Positions 12,255 through 24,543 of a stretch of DNA of 64,000 bases are shown piece by piece. Under the pieces are notes generated by a model that ran no database searches, had not been told where the DNA came from, and saw only the letters and a program-made list of their open reading frames with translations. The position numbers were made by a program, and so were the translations under genes. Each line of letters begins with the position of its first letter. Positions within the stretch are counted from its first letter, which is position 1. Source of the stretch: Meles meles (Eukaryota; Chordata; Mammalia; Carnivora; Mustelidae); NCBI RefSeq assembly GCF_922984935.1, contig NC_060066.1:128635947-128699946 (forward strand). The letters run 5' to 3'.

Positions 12255-12582
12255 AAATACTTATTAAATAATATCCATTCAACAAATATTTATTGACTGT
12301 TTATATTCCAGGTACTGTTTTAATGTCTAGCAATATGGCAGGGAATAAGCAGATGAAGCAAACAAATTGTCTTCATTTATTGCAATAAAATACACAAAAT
12401 TGCAATAAAATACACAAAACAAAACAAAACTGTCCTATGTCTTGTAACAAAACAGTTGCATCTTGGGTGTTTGGGGGTTTGAGGAAACAGAGGAGGATTT
12501 TTAAATAGAGCTTATCACAGACTTTTGTTGATATATTGAACGGTTGAACATCTGACTTCATTCTTGTTTCGAGAGGAATGCT

Positions 12583-12586
<4 letters not shown>

Positions 12587-12616
<30 letters not shown>
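12587..12616. repeat. (GT)15 microsatellite
   Basis: A perfect GT run of 30 nt; on the minus strand it codes a spurious Thr-His run. Confidence 0.97.
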
Positions 12617-12617
<1 letters not shown>

Positions 12618-13346
12618 GGTGAAAGGCAAGTCCCCAGCTCATACTAGGGAATTTAAGGTTTCTGTACTTTCTTCTTTCTGCCGTCTGGCCATTGAAGCAC
12701 TAGACTGTGACTGAGGTTCTCCCAGGGAACAATCAAGCAGTTAGAGCTGAGGATTATCTCACTCGGTGCACAGTGGAGTCAAGGGCCCAGTGGTGCTAAC
12801 AGTTGTGGGAGTTCAATGGGGCTGGGCCAGTGGCAGCACCGTGTGAATGACAAGGACGTGGCACAGGCTATTTTTATTTGCTACCTGTAGCTCCCTTTCA
12901 TGGTCTTTGGACTTCCCAGCTATCTTTTCATTATGATTTTCATTATGGTCAGAGTCAGTTTCTTTGTTTCCAACTGAGCATGTTCCCTGGTATACCTTTG
13001 ATGACAGTCAAATCACTGTCATTATAGCATAGCTACAAGAGTGAAGTCATGAGGAGACTTGAATTCATTCAACCAAAATATATGAGAAGCTCCTCTGAGT
13101 TAATCACCATAATTGAGCAAAAACAGGTATCATCTTTGCCCTCTTTAATCAAATATTGCACATACAAATTTGAAATTGCAGCTATAATAAATCTTTTGAA
13201 GGAGAGGTACATTATACATGATTATTTGAAGCAGGAGGATTTGACCTGATCAAGGATGTCAACACAGGCTTTCCTGAGGCTTTGACAACTGATTTGAAAT
13301 TAATGGTTGAATGGTTAACCAAAAAAAGCCAGAGGTGTGGGCGGGT

Positions 13347-13359
13347 GGGGGGGGGGGGG
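13347..13359. repeat. G13 homopolymer
   Basis: Thirteen consecutive G preceded by 'gggcgggt'. It could form G-rich secondary structure and is prone to sequencing-length error. Confidence 0.9.
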
Positions 13360-13839
13360 CAACAGTATTTCATGATCGGGCATTGCTTATTCACATTCCT
13401 TAAAGTGGGAAGAAGGATGGGGAAGGTCATTTAAGAATTGGGAAAAAATGTCCAGTTTTTTAGATTATAGTGAATTATAGAGTGAATCTAGAGAAATAAG
13501 GTACCAAATAACTAGGAGCTATTGGGTTTGGTGCAGGATTTTTATCTCAAGTAATCACTTTCATTTAATAGTAAGTAAGAGCCTAAAAGCAGAAGGAAAA
13601 CCAATGAAATATTTAAATCGTGTGTGTGAGTAGTTTAGGGTTTTTAAAGTTGTATTTTAAAAATCTAACTTTGTGTCCAATGTGAATAATTAATTAGATG
13701 GAGAGTAAAATAGATTTAGATACAACACTTTAGATTTATATTAAAATCTAACAGAAACCTCTTCAGTGATGTAAATGTTAATATATCTAGGATGTTCATT
13801 TGAAATATGGCTGAATTTTAAGTTTTAAATTTAAATTTA

Positions 13840-14720
13840 AATAGCACTGTGTGGCTGGTAACTACCATATTGGAAAATGCAGAAAAGCTATTGCAACAAT
13901 TCAAGCAAGAGATGATAGCAGGTCAGATTATAATCGAGACAATGGGGATGGAAGGAAACAGAAAGATTAGAGAAATTTATAAGATAGTGTTAGATATGAA
14001 GATGAAGGAGAGGAAGGAATCAGGATGACTTGGTTTCTGGCTTACATAGTTGGATTAATATTGATTGTAAGGTTTCACAGGCGAGATAAACAAGACATCA
14101 GCTGAGGTAGGCGCAAGGCAAGATTTATTAGAGGCACCCTCAGGCGAGAGGTTCCACCACTCTGGAGAGGGGAGTCAGGGAAGTCTCGCTGAGAGTGGGT
14201 TGGGGGAGTTTTTTATCCGGCTAAGGCAGGGCATGGATTCACATCCATACATAGTAAGGTATTTGGTTATCGGAGGGTATGAGGGAGTCCTGATGTTCCT
14301 GTACTCTGCATAGGTATTGGGTTACATATGGTGATGTGTCCTTGGCATACGTCCTTTTGGTGGGAGAGTCATGGATTAAGGAAAGGGGACGGCCTGGAAG
14401 ATGGCAGGCTGGTGGCCACTTTTATTGTTCCTCCTGCATTCCCGGAGCCGCCAACCCAACACTGATGTTATTCACTGAAGAGAGAAACACGGAAAATACC
14501 ACCTTGTGGTCATGAGGATCATGATTTCAATAATGGGCTTTTTATTTTTCAGGTATAAGGTATCAAATAAGCAGTGGTATTTATTAATCTGGAGTCAGAA
14601 GAGAGCTCTAGGTTAAAGACCTACCTTTATGAAAATAATTTTATGAATTGTATGAGGCATGAGACAGCTGAGGGAAAGAATTTGAATAGAAAGGAGAATA
14701 AAATGCACTTGAAGAAACTC
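13840..14720 (+). mobile_element. Probable L2 relic, split by a solo LTR
   Basis: Phrases 'gctattgcaacaattcaag', 'caagagatgatagcaggtca', 'aggaatcaggatgacttggt' and 'ttctggcttacatagttgg' before 14076, then 'ttattcactgaagagagaaa' after 14461, follow the order of a well-known long L2 segment. The LTR at 14076-14461 interrupts it. Ends are approximate and the family name is from memory. Confidence 0.5.
14076..14461 (-). mobile_element. Solo LTR of an endogenous retrovirus (class uncertain)
   Basis: On the minus strand the element begins TGTTGGGTTGG and ends CCTTACA, i.e. with the canonical TG...CA ends, over 386 bp. It carries an AATAAA in 'ctctaataaatcttgcc' about 60 nt before its 3' end, as expected for an LTR R region. 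The flanks show a short 4-5 bp repeat (ATCA plus A or G, minus strand), fitting integrase-type insertion. No gag, pol or env sequence lies next to it, so it is a solo LTR left by recombination. The class (ERV1-like) is inferred only from size and ends. Confidence 0.7.
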
Positions 14721-14891
14721 TATTAATAGGTGAGTACACAAGAATGAATTACCCCACCATGATGACTAGGACAACATCACGCCATTATTTTTCTCTTTGT
14801 GACTCAAACTTATTTATAAAATAAATGGCTTGAAGATATTTGGTAAAACTCAATCATCATTTAATCACTAAAAAAAAAAAATGCTCTTCTT

Positions 14892-15396
14892 AGCCATCTG
14901 TACCCCAATGTTTATAGCAGCAATGGCCACGGTCGCCAAACTGTGGAAAGAACCAAGATGCCCTTCAACGGACGAATGGATAAGGAAGATGTGGTACATA
15001 TACACTATGGAGTATTATGCCTCCATCAGAAAGGATGAATACCCAACTTTTGTAGCAACATGGATGGGACTGGAAGAGATTATGCTGAGCGAGATAAGTC
15101 AAGCAGAGAGAGTCAAGTATCATATGGTTTCACTTATTTGTGGAGCATAACAAAGAACATGGAGGACATGGGGAGATGGAGAGGAGAAGGGAGTTGAGGG
15201 AAATTGGAAGGGGAGATGAACCATGAGAGACTATGGACTCTGAAAAACAACCTGAGGATTTTGAAGGGGCGGGGGGTGGGAGGCTGGGGAACCAGATGTT
15301 GGGTAATAGGGAGGGCATGTATTGCATGGAGCACTGGGTGTGGTGCAAAAACAATGAATACTGTTACGCTGAAAATAAATAAATAAATTTAAAAAA
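14892..15396 (+). mobile_element. L1-D: 5'-truncated L1 (ORF2 C-terminus plus module-Y 3'UTR)
   Basis: About 505 bp. The first 260 bp encode the last residues of L1 ORF2p ('MFIAAMATVAKLWKEPRCPS' and on to 'MVSLICGA') in one open frame starting upstream. The 3'UTR is the 'module Y' type only: 'gagactatggactctgaaaa', 'ggagcactgggtgtggtgca', 'gaatactgttacgctgaaaa', then an A-rich AATAAAT tail. An 11-bp TSD (atgctcttctt) lies at 14881-14891 and 15397-15407, with A-runs extending it. No catalytic domains are included. Confidence 0.93.
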
Positions 15397-15407
15397 ATGC
15401 TCTTCTT

Positions 15408-16549
15408 TTTTATCTCAGATATTGGTGGTTCTATAAGATTTAATTTTTATGTTTCTGTATGGCTAGGGCTTTGTGAATACATTTTATTGGAACTTGGGTT
15501 AATTAAAAAAGGCTTGGAAAATAAAAGATGACTCAATAGGTTTTGAGAACTCTGGGAAATCTGTCCCCATGAGGTATATGTTTACATTCAAGAGGGGATA
15601 AAACGAAGAACGATGAAAATGCTACAAAGTGTGTAAATGAATAGACACTTGCCTTACCTCCCCCTTTACTTATTTATCTTTCAATGAGTAAGAACCCAGG
15701 ATTCTTCCCCTTCTATTTCCAAGGAGAATTTGTTTATAATACAGAGCTATCTCCCTCTCTCAGGAGGGCGGAGGTTCAGCATATACAAGCTGCCATATTC
15801 ATATTTTGAGGTTCATCTCCTGTGATGCAGACCTTGTTGTATGCAAAGAAATGTCTATCTGGCTGTCACTGGATAGACCCAGAAGAAGGAAAGATTAGGG
15901 CAAGAGTGACCATTGAGCATTGCAGTTATTGCTATAGGACAAGATAATTTTCCTTGATCAAGAAATGTCATGTTTACTTTTAGGAAAATATGAATATTTA
16001 ATAAAATTAATATGAATGTGTATTAAAGGTTAGCCACTTCTCTAATATTCATTACTCTTTTGGCCATTCTTCAATATAGGTAGGTACTTCCAGTTTGGAA
16101 ATAAGTAGAGATAGTAATAATCCTTATAAAGACAACATGTTTAAAAAAAAAAAAACCTCCAAAAAACAAAAACTTTAAAACTTTCTATCTATATTATCTC
16201 ACACAACTTTGAGCTACAAGCATACGTTCTTCATATTTAATGGTGCTTAACTTATTTTCCTTAATACTATTCTCATTTGCCCATTTGCAATAGTCCTATT
16301 AAAATCATAAGCTAATTGAAGAGTAGGGTTATATCACATTTATTTGTGCTTTTACTTGTGTATTATTTTGCATCCGTGAATGTTTGCATAGCCTAAGTTG
16401 AATTGGCCAGATTTGATGTGGTTTGAAAACCTGTACATGTAGCCCTGAGGTTCATAGAGAAAGCCTCACCTCACTCTCCCTCACCCAATTTCCCCATAGC
16501 TCTATATTACTGGTATGAATCTATTCAAACCATTACTTTGTGAAAAGTT
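15408..16549. other. Unclassified non-coding sequence
   Basis: AT-rich, no long open frame, no confidently recognised repeat. An A-run occurs at about 16143-16155. Confidence 0.4.
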
Positions 16550-16763
16550 TTTATATTTTATTTATTTTTTTTGAGAGAGAGAGAATGAGCACAGGGTGGG
16601 GGATGGGCAGAGAGATAGGGAGAGAGAGAATATTAAATAGGCTTCACACCCCAGGCAAAGAACCCATCTTGCTTATCTCAGGGCTCAATCTCACATCTCT
16701 GAAGTCATTACCTGAGCCAAAATCAAGAGTCAGGCTCTTAACTGACTGAGGCACCTGGTGGCC
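16550..16763 (-). mobile_element. Can-SINE, older, minus strand
   Basis: Reverse SINE: 'tattttatttattttttttg', (GA)n, 'ctcagggctcaatctcacat', 'tcttaactgactgaggcacc'. Diverged from the young copies ('ctcaatctcacatctctgaag' region). No clear TSD was found. Confidence 0.82.
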
Positions 16764-17021
16764 TCTCCTTTGGGAATATTTAGCAGATAATTCTATTCCT
16801 TGTGTGAATAGAGCTTGGATTTGTTGAATAAATTTACCATTTGGACAAAGATCATCACCAAAATCAAGGAAGACTCTAAATTATTACATTAGTCATATGC
16901 ATCATTCCATGAATATTTAAGAGTTCTGAGAAACAGTTTTATTGTGTCTTTCCCAAAAGGTAAGTAACTTGCTCTTAAAAGGGAACAACTTTCTACAGAA
17001 AAGAGGAAAGAGTATTCAAAA

Positions 17022-17072
17022 TTTTTCTTTTTCTTTTTTCTTTCTTTCTTTCTTTCTTTTTTTTTTTTTTTC
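17022..17072. repeat. Pyrimidine-rich (TTTC)n/T tract
   Basis: TTTC repeats ending in a T19 run on the plus strand. It could be the A-tail complement of a decayed retroposon, but none is recognisable. Confidence 0.85.
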
Positions 17073-17375
17073 CTTCTGAGAGTCTTGTTTAATGCTTTCC
17101 ATGATACCTTATTTGGAGAGATATAGGTGTGTTCATTGTAAGAAATTGTTTCATTTGGTTTATAATTTCCTTTGGTAGATATTTTCACTGATGACTTTCC
17201 CAGAGAAATTCTATCTATATAAAATTGAATCTAGATATCAGCTGCTCCACTGAATTCTTGAGGTACCTTCAAGGAAACCTTGTAGTCACAACTATGTCTA
17301 AAATTTGCTGGGATTGCCTCTCATATATTATGTGGTTAAATGATAGTATCAATAAGAGGACACTGTGGCTTTCTT

Positions 17376-17583
17376 TCTTTCTTTCAAGACATTCATTTTA
17401 TTTGAGAAAAAAAGATACAGAGAGAGACATGAGCAGGAAGGGCAGAAAGAATCTTAAGCAGACTCTGCACTGAGTGCGGAGTCCTACATGGGGCTTGAAC
17501 TCAAGACCCTGAGATCAGGACTTGAGCTGAAACCAAGAGTCCAGTGCTTAACCCCTTAACCAACTATGCCACCCAGGCATCCT
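17376..17583 (-). mobile_element. Can-SINE, minus strand
   Basis: Reverse SINE with a (TTTC)n tail complement, 'gagaaaaaaagatacagaga', 'gacctgagatcaggacttga'-like body and 'ctatgccacccaggcatcct' head. A perfect 14-bp TSD (actgtggctttctt) lies at 17362-17375 and 17584-17597. Confidence 0.93.
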
Positions 17584-17597
17584 ACTGTGGCTTTCTT

Positions 17598-18109
17598 GGG
17601 CCTAGAGTTAAATGACAAGGGCTATGAAAGAAGAAGTGAGTTAATGGCTCCAATAAAGATACCAAGAATAGGAATAAGAGACAGTGTTAGGCTGTTACTA
17701 ATAGAAATACTTCCTCTATTCTTTTCTATCCTTCATATTATTTTAGGAATCCTAACTCTTTGCTTCTTTGATTGAAAGAGGAGATAATTCCCCAATTTCT
17801 TTTAAGCCTAACAGGTAACTGATAACATGTATTTCCCAATCTAAATTAAGTGTACCTCTACTACCAATACTAAATATTTGCATACTGAGAAAAATGGTTC
17901 AAACTTTGGCCTAATCTTAGATTTTAATTTCTTTTCAGAAAAGAGTAAATAGACATAAAATATCTATCTGTCCGCTTTCTGCATACATTCTGTATCTATA
18001 AGATTGTTTAGGACTACATATGCATTTAATGAGTAAGTTATACAAAAAAATCTTTCAAAAAAATCTTTAAACATTATTTGAAGAGAAATAATACATAAAT
18101 TCAGTAAAT
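17598..18109. other. Unclassified non-coding sequence
   Basis: AT-rich; a 69-codon open frame (17566-17775) overlaps the SINE edge and has no known family. Nothing else supported. Confidence 0.35.
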
Positions 18110-19160
18110 ATCAATATATTCTATAAGCCAGACACCGAGTTACCTTTTAATAGGAAGAAAAATATAACAAAGAAAGAAATATATAGTATGTAAGGGTTAA
18201 TATATCATGGAGAAAAATAAAGCAAGGAAGGATGGGGGATAGGTTGCTTGTGGGAGAGTGTATCATTCCAGTATGTACAGGAAAAGCCTCATTGACAAGG
18301 TTCCATTTTCTAAGCAAGTTATCTGAACTAAGAGAATAGAAATATTGGAGGAACAGTGAGTAAAAAGCAGTGCTCCTTGAATGTGATTGATTTATTCCAG
18401 AAATAGCATGTGAGGACCAAGAAAGGGATTAGAGAGATCAGGTCAGAGATATATACAACCTGTGCCTAATTACACAGAACATTTGTGGCTATGTTAAATA
18501 TTTAGGATTTACCAGTGTGAAATCAGGGTCTACTGGAGGGGTTTGAAGTTAGGAAAAATACCTTCTTACATTTTAATAAGATTACTCAGCTTTGTGGAGA
18601 ACAAGTATAAGAGAAGGACTTCTCCATGGAAGAGATGATAATGGTTTGGAGAAGATGATAGCAACAAGGTGGTGAGAGACAGTTAAACTTAGGATTTATT
18701 TTAAAAGAAGACAATTACACACAGATTAGACACAGGATTTAAAAGAAAGAATGGTGCCTTAAATTACATAGAAAAAGAAGAATACAGGAAGTGAAAATTT
18801 GGGAGAAATAGATCATTCAGTCTGAGGACACATTAAATTTGAGGGGATCTAGACTTCACAAAGGGGATGTAATGTGGACAGCCAGATAGTCAAGTACAGA
18901 CCTCACACAAGAGATCAGAGATGGAAATAAAACCTGGTGGTCATGATTTGAGGCAAATACAGAAATCTCATGGGCTAAATTGATATCATCTGGAGAGTAA
19001 AAATAGAGGGAAAAGAGGATGAAAAGACAGAGCTCTGGGTCTCTCCAATATTTAGAAGCCAGAAAGTTGATAAATGACCAGCAAAAGAAGATTGATAAAG
19101 AGTATCTGGTGATGAAAGAATAACTTTCAGGAAGTTATTAACTCTTCCAAATGCTTCTGG
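18110..19160 (+). mobile_element. Probable L2 relic, about 1 kb
   Basis: Colinear phrases of a familiar long L2 segment: 'ggagaaaaataaagcaagga', 'aggaaaagcctcattgacaa', 'gaggaacagtgagtaaaaag', 'gagagatcaggtcagagata', 'aagattactcagctttgtgg', 'acagagctctgggtctctcc', 'aatatttagaagccagaaag'. The order holds over about 1 kb, which makes chance resemblance unlikely. The copy is heavily decayed and non-coding. Confidence 0.6.
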
Positions 19161-19480
19161 AAATTCAAATAATAAAAAGAATACTTTTGACCATAAGTTT
19201 CAACAGTGTGTGGGACATTAAAGGAGGTATTCTTCCATGTATATAGATATTAAGTTAATTGCATATTTTGTAGCTGTGGTATAGTACCATTGTAATATCT
19301 GGAGCAGCAACTCACGGAGAAGTTTTAGACAATTAAATCCTGAAGTAAAGATAAATAATTGTCTTGCTCATAAGTAGGCATAACCCACCAAATAGTACAA
19401 ATGGTACAATCCTGTACCAAAGCTGAATGTGTGGAGGAAACTGAAAAGAAACGCATTGTTCTACATAAGAAAACAGAAAG

Positions 19481-19668
19481 AGGGGCACCTGGGTGGCTCA
19501 GTGGGTTAAAGCCTATTCTTTCAGCTCAGGTCATGATCCTGGGGTCCTGGGATCAAGCCCCGCGTCGGGCTCTCTGCTCCACGGGGAGCCTGCTTCCTCC
19601 TCTCTCTCTGCCTGCCTCTCTGCCTAGTTGTGATTTCTCTCTGTCAAATAAAGAAAATGTTAAAAAAA
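19481..19668 (+). mobile_element. Can-SINE, young copy
   Basis: Head 'aggggcacctgggtggctca', 'gggatcaagccccgcgtcg', CT-rich 'ctctctctgcctgcctctc', tail with AATAAAG and A9. A perfect 14-bp TSD (aagaaaacagaaag) lies at 19467-19480 and 19669-19682. Confidence 0.95.
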
Positions 19669-19682
19669 AAGAAAACAGAAAG

Positions 19683-20228
19683 AATTTGCTTTTAGAAAAT
19701 TATCTCCATTTTTGACTTTGTGTGTTTATACATACAGAGAAGGGTGATGGAAAAAAGGAGAGGGAGGAAGATTATGGGCACATGGAGGATTACAGAAGGG
19801 CACAGAGTGACTGCATAAAATCTCTTCTATCAAAGATAGTTAATACTGAATTTCATATTTGTAGCTTGCAAACCCCTTTATCATACCAACCTTTCAGTAA
19901 AATCTACTCCATCTACAAAGAGCTTGGGTGAATATTTTGTTTTTCTTTGACTTGAAGGAATGGAGCTGAATTGCAAGTTGATATCAATTTCTACACATAG
20001 AAAATGTAGCAAATGGAAGATACAGGGTTCAGGGCAGAGAGTAAAAATTCAGTGGGAAACCATGTGAGTAACAGCATGCTAATAACGGCAGAGTCGCAGG
20101 AATAAATAAAGCAACATCACTAGACCGACCATGAATGTGACGTGGAGCTTCAAAGCAAAGTTATCTCAGTGTGTTGAAGACCTTGTGACCCAAGCTGTCT
20201 CCCGGATAATATAAGATGTGAATGCAAA
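19683..20228. other. Unclassified flank of L1-A
   Basis: No gene or recognised repeat. It ends in the left TSD copy of L1-A (20229-20242). Confidence 0.4.
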
Positions 20229-20649
20229 TAGATGCACCTTTCTTTTTTTTTTTTTTTCATTTTATTTATTTTTCAGTGTAACAGTATTCATTCTTTTTGC
20301 ACAACACCCAGTGCTCCATGCAAAACGTGCCCTCCCCATTACCCACCACCTGTTCCCCAACCTCCCACCCCTGACCCTTCAAAACCCTCAGGTTGCCCCA
20401 ACCTCCCACCCCTGACCCTTCAAAACCCTCAGGTTGTTTTTCAGAGTCCATAGTCTCTTATGGTTCGCCTCCCCTCCCCAATGTCCATAGCCCGCTCCCC
20501 CTCTCCCAATCCCACCTCCCCCCAGCAACCCCCAGTTTGTTTTGTGAGATTAAGAGTCATTTATGGTTTGTCTCCCTCCCAATCCCATCTTGTTTCATTT
20601 ACTTTTCTCCTATCCCCCTACCCCCCCCCCATGTTGCTTCTCCATGTCC

Positions 20650-23600
20650 TCATATCAGGGAGATCATATGATAGTTGTCTTTCTCCGATTGACTTATTTC
20701 ACTAAGCATGATACGCTCTAGTTCCATCCACGTCATCGCAAATGGCATGATTTCATTTCTTTTGATGGCTGCATAGTATTCCATTGTGTATATATACCAC
20801 ATCTTCTTTATCCATTCATCTGTTGATGGACATCTAGGTTCTTTCCATAGTCTGGCTATTGTAGACATTGCTGCTATAAACATTCAGGTACACGTGCCCG
20901 TTCGGATCACTATGTTTGTATCTTTAGGGTAAATACCCAGTAGTGCAATTGCTGGGTCATAGGGTAGTTCTATTTTCAACATTTTGAGGAACCTCCATGC
21001 TGTTTTCCAGAGTGGTTGGACCAGCTTGCATTCCCACCAACAGTGGAGGAGGGTTCCCCTTTCTCCACATCCTCGCCAGCATCTGTCATTTCCTGACTTC
21101 TTAATTTTAGCCATTCTGACTGGTGTGAGGTGATATCTCATTGTGGTTTTGATTTGTATTTCCCTGATGCCGAGTGACGTGGAGCACTTTTTCATGTGTC
21201 TGTTGGCCATCTGGATGTCTTCTTTGCAGAAATGTCTGTTCATGTCCTCTGCCCATTTCTTGATTGGATTGTTTGTTCTTTGGGTGTTGAGTTTGCTAAG
21301 TTCCTTATAGATTTTGGATACTAGCCCTTTATCTGATATGTCGTTTGCAAATATCTTCTCCCATTCTGTCAGTTGTCTTTTGGTTTTGTTAACTGTTTCC
21401 TTTGCTGTGCAAAAGCTTTTGATCTTGATGAAATCCCAATAGTTCATTTTTGCCCTTGCTTCCCTTGCCTTTGCTGTTGTTCCTAGGAAGATGTTGCTAC
21501 GGCTGAGGTCGAAGAGGTTGCTGCCTGCATTCTCCTCAAGGATTTTGATGGATTCCTTTTTCACATTGAGGTCCTTCATCCATTTGGAGTCTATTTTCGT
21601 GTGTGGTGTAAGGAAGTGGTCCAATTTCATTTTTCTGCATGTGGCTGTCCAATTTTCCCAGCACCATTTATTGAAGAGGCTGTCTTTTTTCCACTGGACA
21701 TTCTTTCCTGCTTTGTCGAAGATTAGTTGACCATAGAGTTGAGGGTCGATTTCTGGGCTCTCTATTCTGTTCCACTGATCTATGTGTCTGTTTTTGTGCC
21801 AGTACCATGCTGTCTTGATGATGACAGCTTTGTAATAGAGCTTGAAGTCCGGAATTGTGATGCCACCAACTTTGGCTTTGTTCTTCAATATTCCTTTGGC
21901 TATTCGAGGTCTTTTCTGGTTCCATATAAATTTTAGGATTATTTGTTCCATTTCTTTGAAAAAAATGGATGGTATTTTGATAGGGATTGCATTAAATGTG
22001 TAGATTGCTTTAGGTAGCATAGACATTTTCACAATATTTATTCTTCCAATCCAGGAGCATGGAACATTTTTCCATTTTTTTGTGTCTTCCTCAATTTCTT
22101 TCATGAGTACTTTATAATTTTCTGTGTATAGATTCTTAGTCTCTTTGGTTAGGTTTATTCCTAGGTATCTTATAGATTTGGGTACAATTGTGAATGGGAT
22201 TGACTCCTTAATTTCTCTTTCTTCTGTCTTGTTGTTGGTGTACAGAAATGCAACTGATTTCTGTGCATTGATTTTATATCCTGACACTTTACTGAATTCC
22301 TGTACAAGTTCTAGCAGTTTTGGAGTGGAGTCTTTTGGGATTTCCACATATAGTATCATATCATCTGCGAAGAGTGATAGTTTGACTTCTTCTTTACCAA
22401 TTTGGATGCCTTTAATTTCTTTTTGTTGTCTGATTGCTGAGGCTAGGACTTCTAGTACTATGTTGAATAGCAGTGGTGATAATGGACATCCCTGCCGTGT
22501 TCCTGACCTTAACAGAAAAGCTTTCAGTTTTTCTCCATTGAGAATGATATTTGCGGTGGGTTTTTCATAGATGGCTTTGATAATATTGAGGTATGTGCCC
22601 TCTATCCCCACACTTTGAAGAGTTTTGATCAGGAAGGGATGCTGTACTTTGTCAAATGCTTTTTCAGCATCTATTGAGAGTATCATATGGTTCTTGTTCT
22701 TTCTTTTATTAATGTGTTCTATCACATTGATTGATTTGCAGATGTTGAACCAGCCCTGTAGCCCTGGAATAAATCCCACTTGATCGTGGTGAATAATCCT
22801 TTTAATGTACTGTTGAATCCTATTGGCTAGTATTTTGGCGAGAATTTTTGCATCTGTGTTCATCAAGGATATTGGTCTGTAGTTCTCTTTTTTGGTGGGA
22901 TCCTTGTCTGGTTTTGGGATCAAGGTGATGCTGGCCTCGTAAAATGAGTTTGGAAGTTTTCCTTCCGTTTCTATTTTTTGGAACAGTTTCAAGAGAATAG
23001 GAATGAGTTCTTCTTTAAATGTTTGGTAGAATTCCCCTGGGAAGCCATCTGGCCCTGGGCTTTTGTTTGTTTGGAGATTTTTGATGACTGTTTCAATCTC
23101 CTTACTGGTTATGGGCCTGTTCAGGTTTTCTATTTCTTCCTGGTTCAGTTGTGGTAGTTTATATGTCTCTAGGAATGCATCCATTTCTTCCAGATTGTCC
23201 AATTTGTTGGCGTAGAGTTGCTCATAGTATGTTCTTATAATTGTCTGTATTTCTTTGGTGTTAGTTGTGATTTCTCCTCTTTCATTCATGATTTTATTGA
23301 TTTGGGTCCTTTCTCTTTTCTTTTTGATGAGTCTGGCCAGGGGTTTATCAATCTTATTGATTCTTTCAAAGAACCAGCTCCTAGTTTCATTGATTTTTTC
23401 TATTGTTTTTTTGGTTTCTATTTCATTGATTTCTGCTCTGATCTTTATGATTTCTCTTCTCCTGCTGGGTTTAGGGTTTCTTTCTTGTTCTTTCTCCAGC
23501 TCCTTTACGTGTAGGGTTAGGTTGTGTACTTGAGACCTTTCTTGTTTCTTGAGAAAGGCTTGTACCGCTATATATTTGCCTCTCAGAACTGCCTTTGCTG

Positions 23601-24465
23601 TGTCCCACAGATTTTGAACTGTTGTGTTTTCATTATCATTTGTTTCCATGAATTTTTTCAATTCTTCTTTAATTTCCTGGTTAACCCATTCATTCTTTAG
23701 AAGGATGCTGTTTAGTCTCCATGTATTTGGGTTCTTTCCAGCTTTCCTCTTGTGATTGAGTTCTAGCTTCAGAGCATTGTGGTCTGAAAATATGCAGGGA
23801 ATAATCCTAATCTTTTGATACCGGTTGAGACCTGATTTGTGACCCAGGATGTGATCTATTCTGGAGAAGGTTCCATGTGCACTAGAGAAGAATGTGTATT
23901 CTGTTGCTTTGGGATGAAATGTTCTGAATATATCTGTGATGTCCATCTGGTCCAGTGTGTCATTTAAGGCCTTTATTTCCTTGTTGATCTTTTGCTTGGA
24001 TGATCTGTCCATTTCAGTGAGGGGAGTGTTAAAGTCCTCTACTATTATTGTATTATTATTGATGTGTTTCTTTGATTTTGTTATTAATTGGTTGATATAG
24101 TTGGCTGCTCCCACGTTAGGGGCATAGATATTTAAAAGTGTTAGATCTTCTTGTTGGACAGACCCTTTGAGTAGGATATAGTGTCCTTCCTCATCTCTTA
24201 TTATAGTCTTTGGCTTAAAATCTAATTGATCTGATATAAGGATTGCCACCCCAGCTTTCTTCTGATGCCCATTAGCATGGTAAATTGTTTTCCACCCCCT
24301 CACTTTAAATCTGGAGGTGTCTTCGCGTCTAAAATGAGTTTCTTGTAGGCAACATACTGATGGGTTTTGTTTTTTTATCCATTCTGATACCCTGTGTCTT
24401 TTGATTGGGGCATTTAGCCCATTAACATTCAGGGTAACTATTGAGAGATATGAATTTAGTGCCAT
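20650..24465 (-). pseudogene. L1-A ORF2 (endonuclease/reverse transcriptase), one nonsense codon
   Basis: Encodes the L1 ORF2 protein, which nicks target DNA and reverse-transcribes RNA at the nick. The frame starts at the ATG at 24465 and runs 1193 codons to TGA at 20884-20886; the same frame then continues through ATG at 20881-20883 to the natural stop at 20650, giving a full frame of about 1271 codons. Visible features: endonuclease N-terminus with the Q-E-T-H motif (E42), D144-F-N146 (preceded by E where the sister copies have G), S-D228-H229; reverse-transcriptase catalytic D599 (S-I-D-A) and F-A-D-D at 699-702; C-terminal cysteine-rich segment at about 1129-1146 (C-x3-C-x8-H-C-x3-C). 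The nonsense codon sits where the related copies read CGA or CAA-type codons, so a CpG transition (CGA to TGA) is the likely cause. It removes about 77 C-terminal residues. Whether the truncated protein has any activity is unknown. Confidence 0.95.
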
Positions 24466-24543
24466 TAGTAGCCTGTAAGGTGACTGTTACTGTATATTGT
24501 CTCTGTACCTTTCTGATCTACTACTTTTAGGCTCTCTCTTTGC

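Noticed and set aside
22124..22570. 148-codon open frame on the plus strand
   Set aside because: Antisense shadow of L1-A ORF2. The same shadow recurs opposite L1-B and L1-C, as expected for antisense of a conserved ORF.
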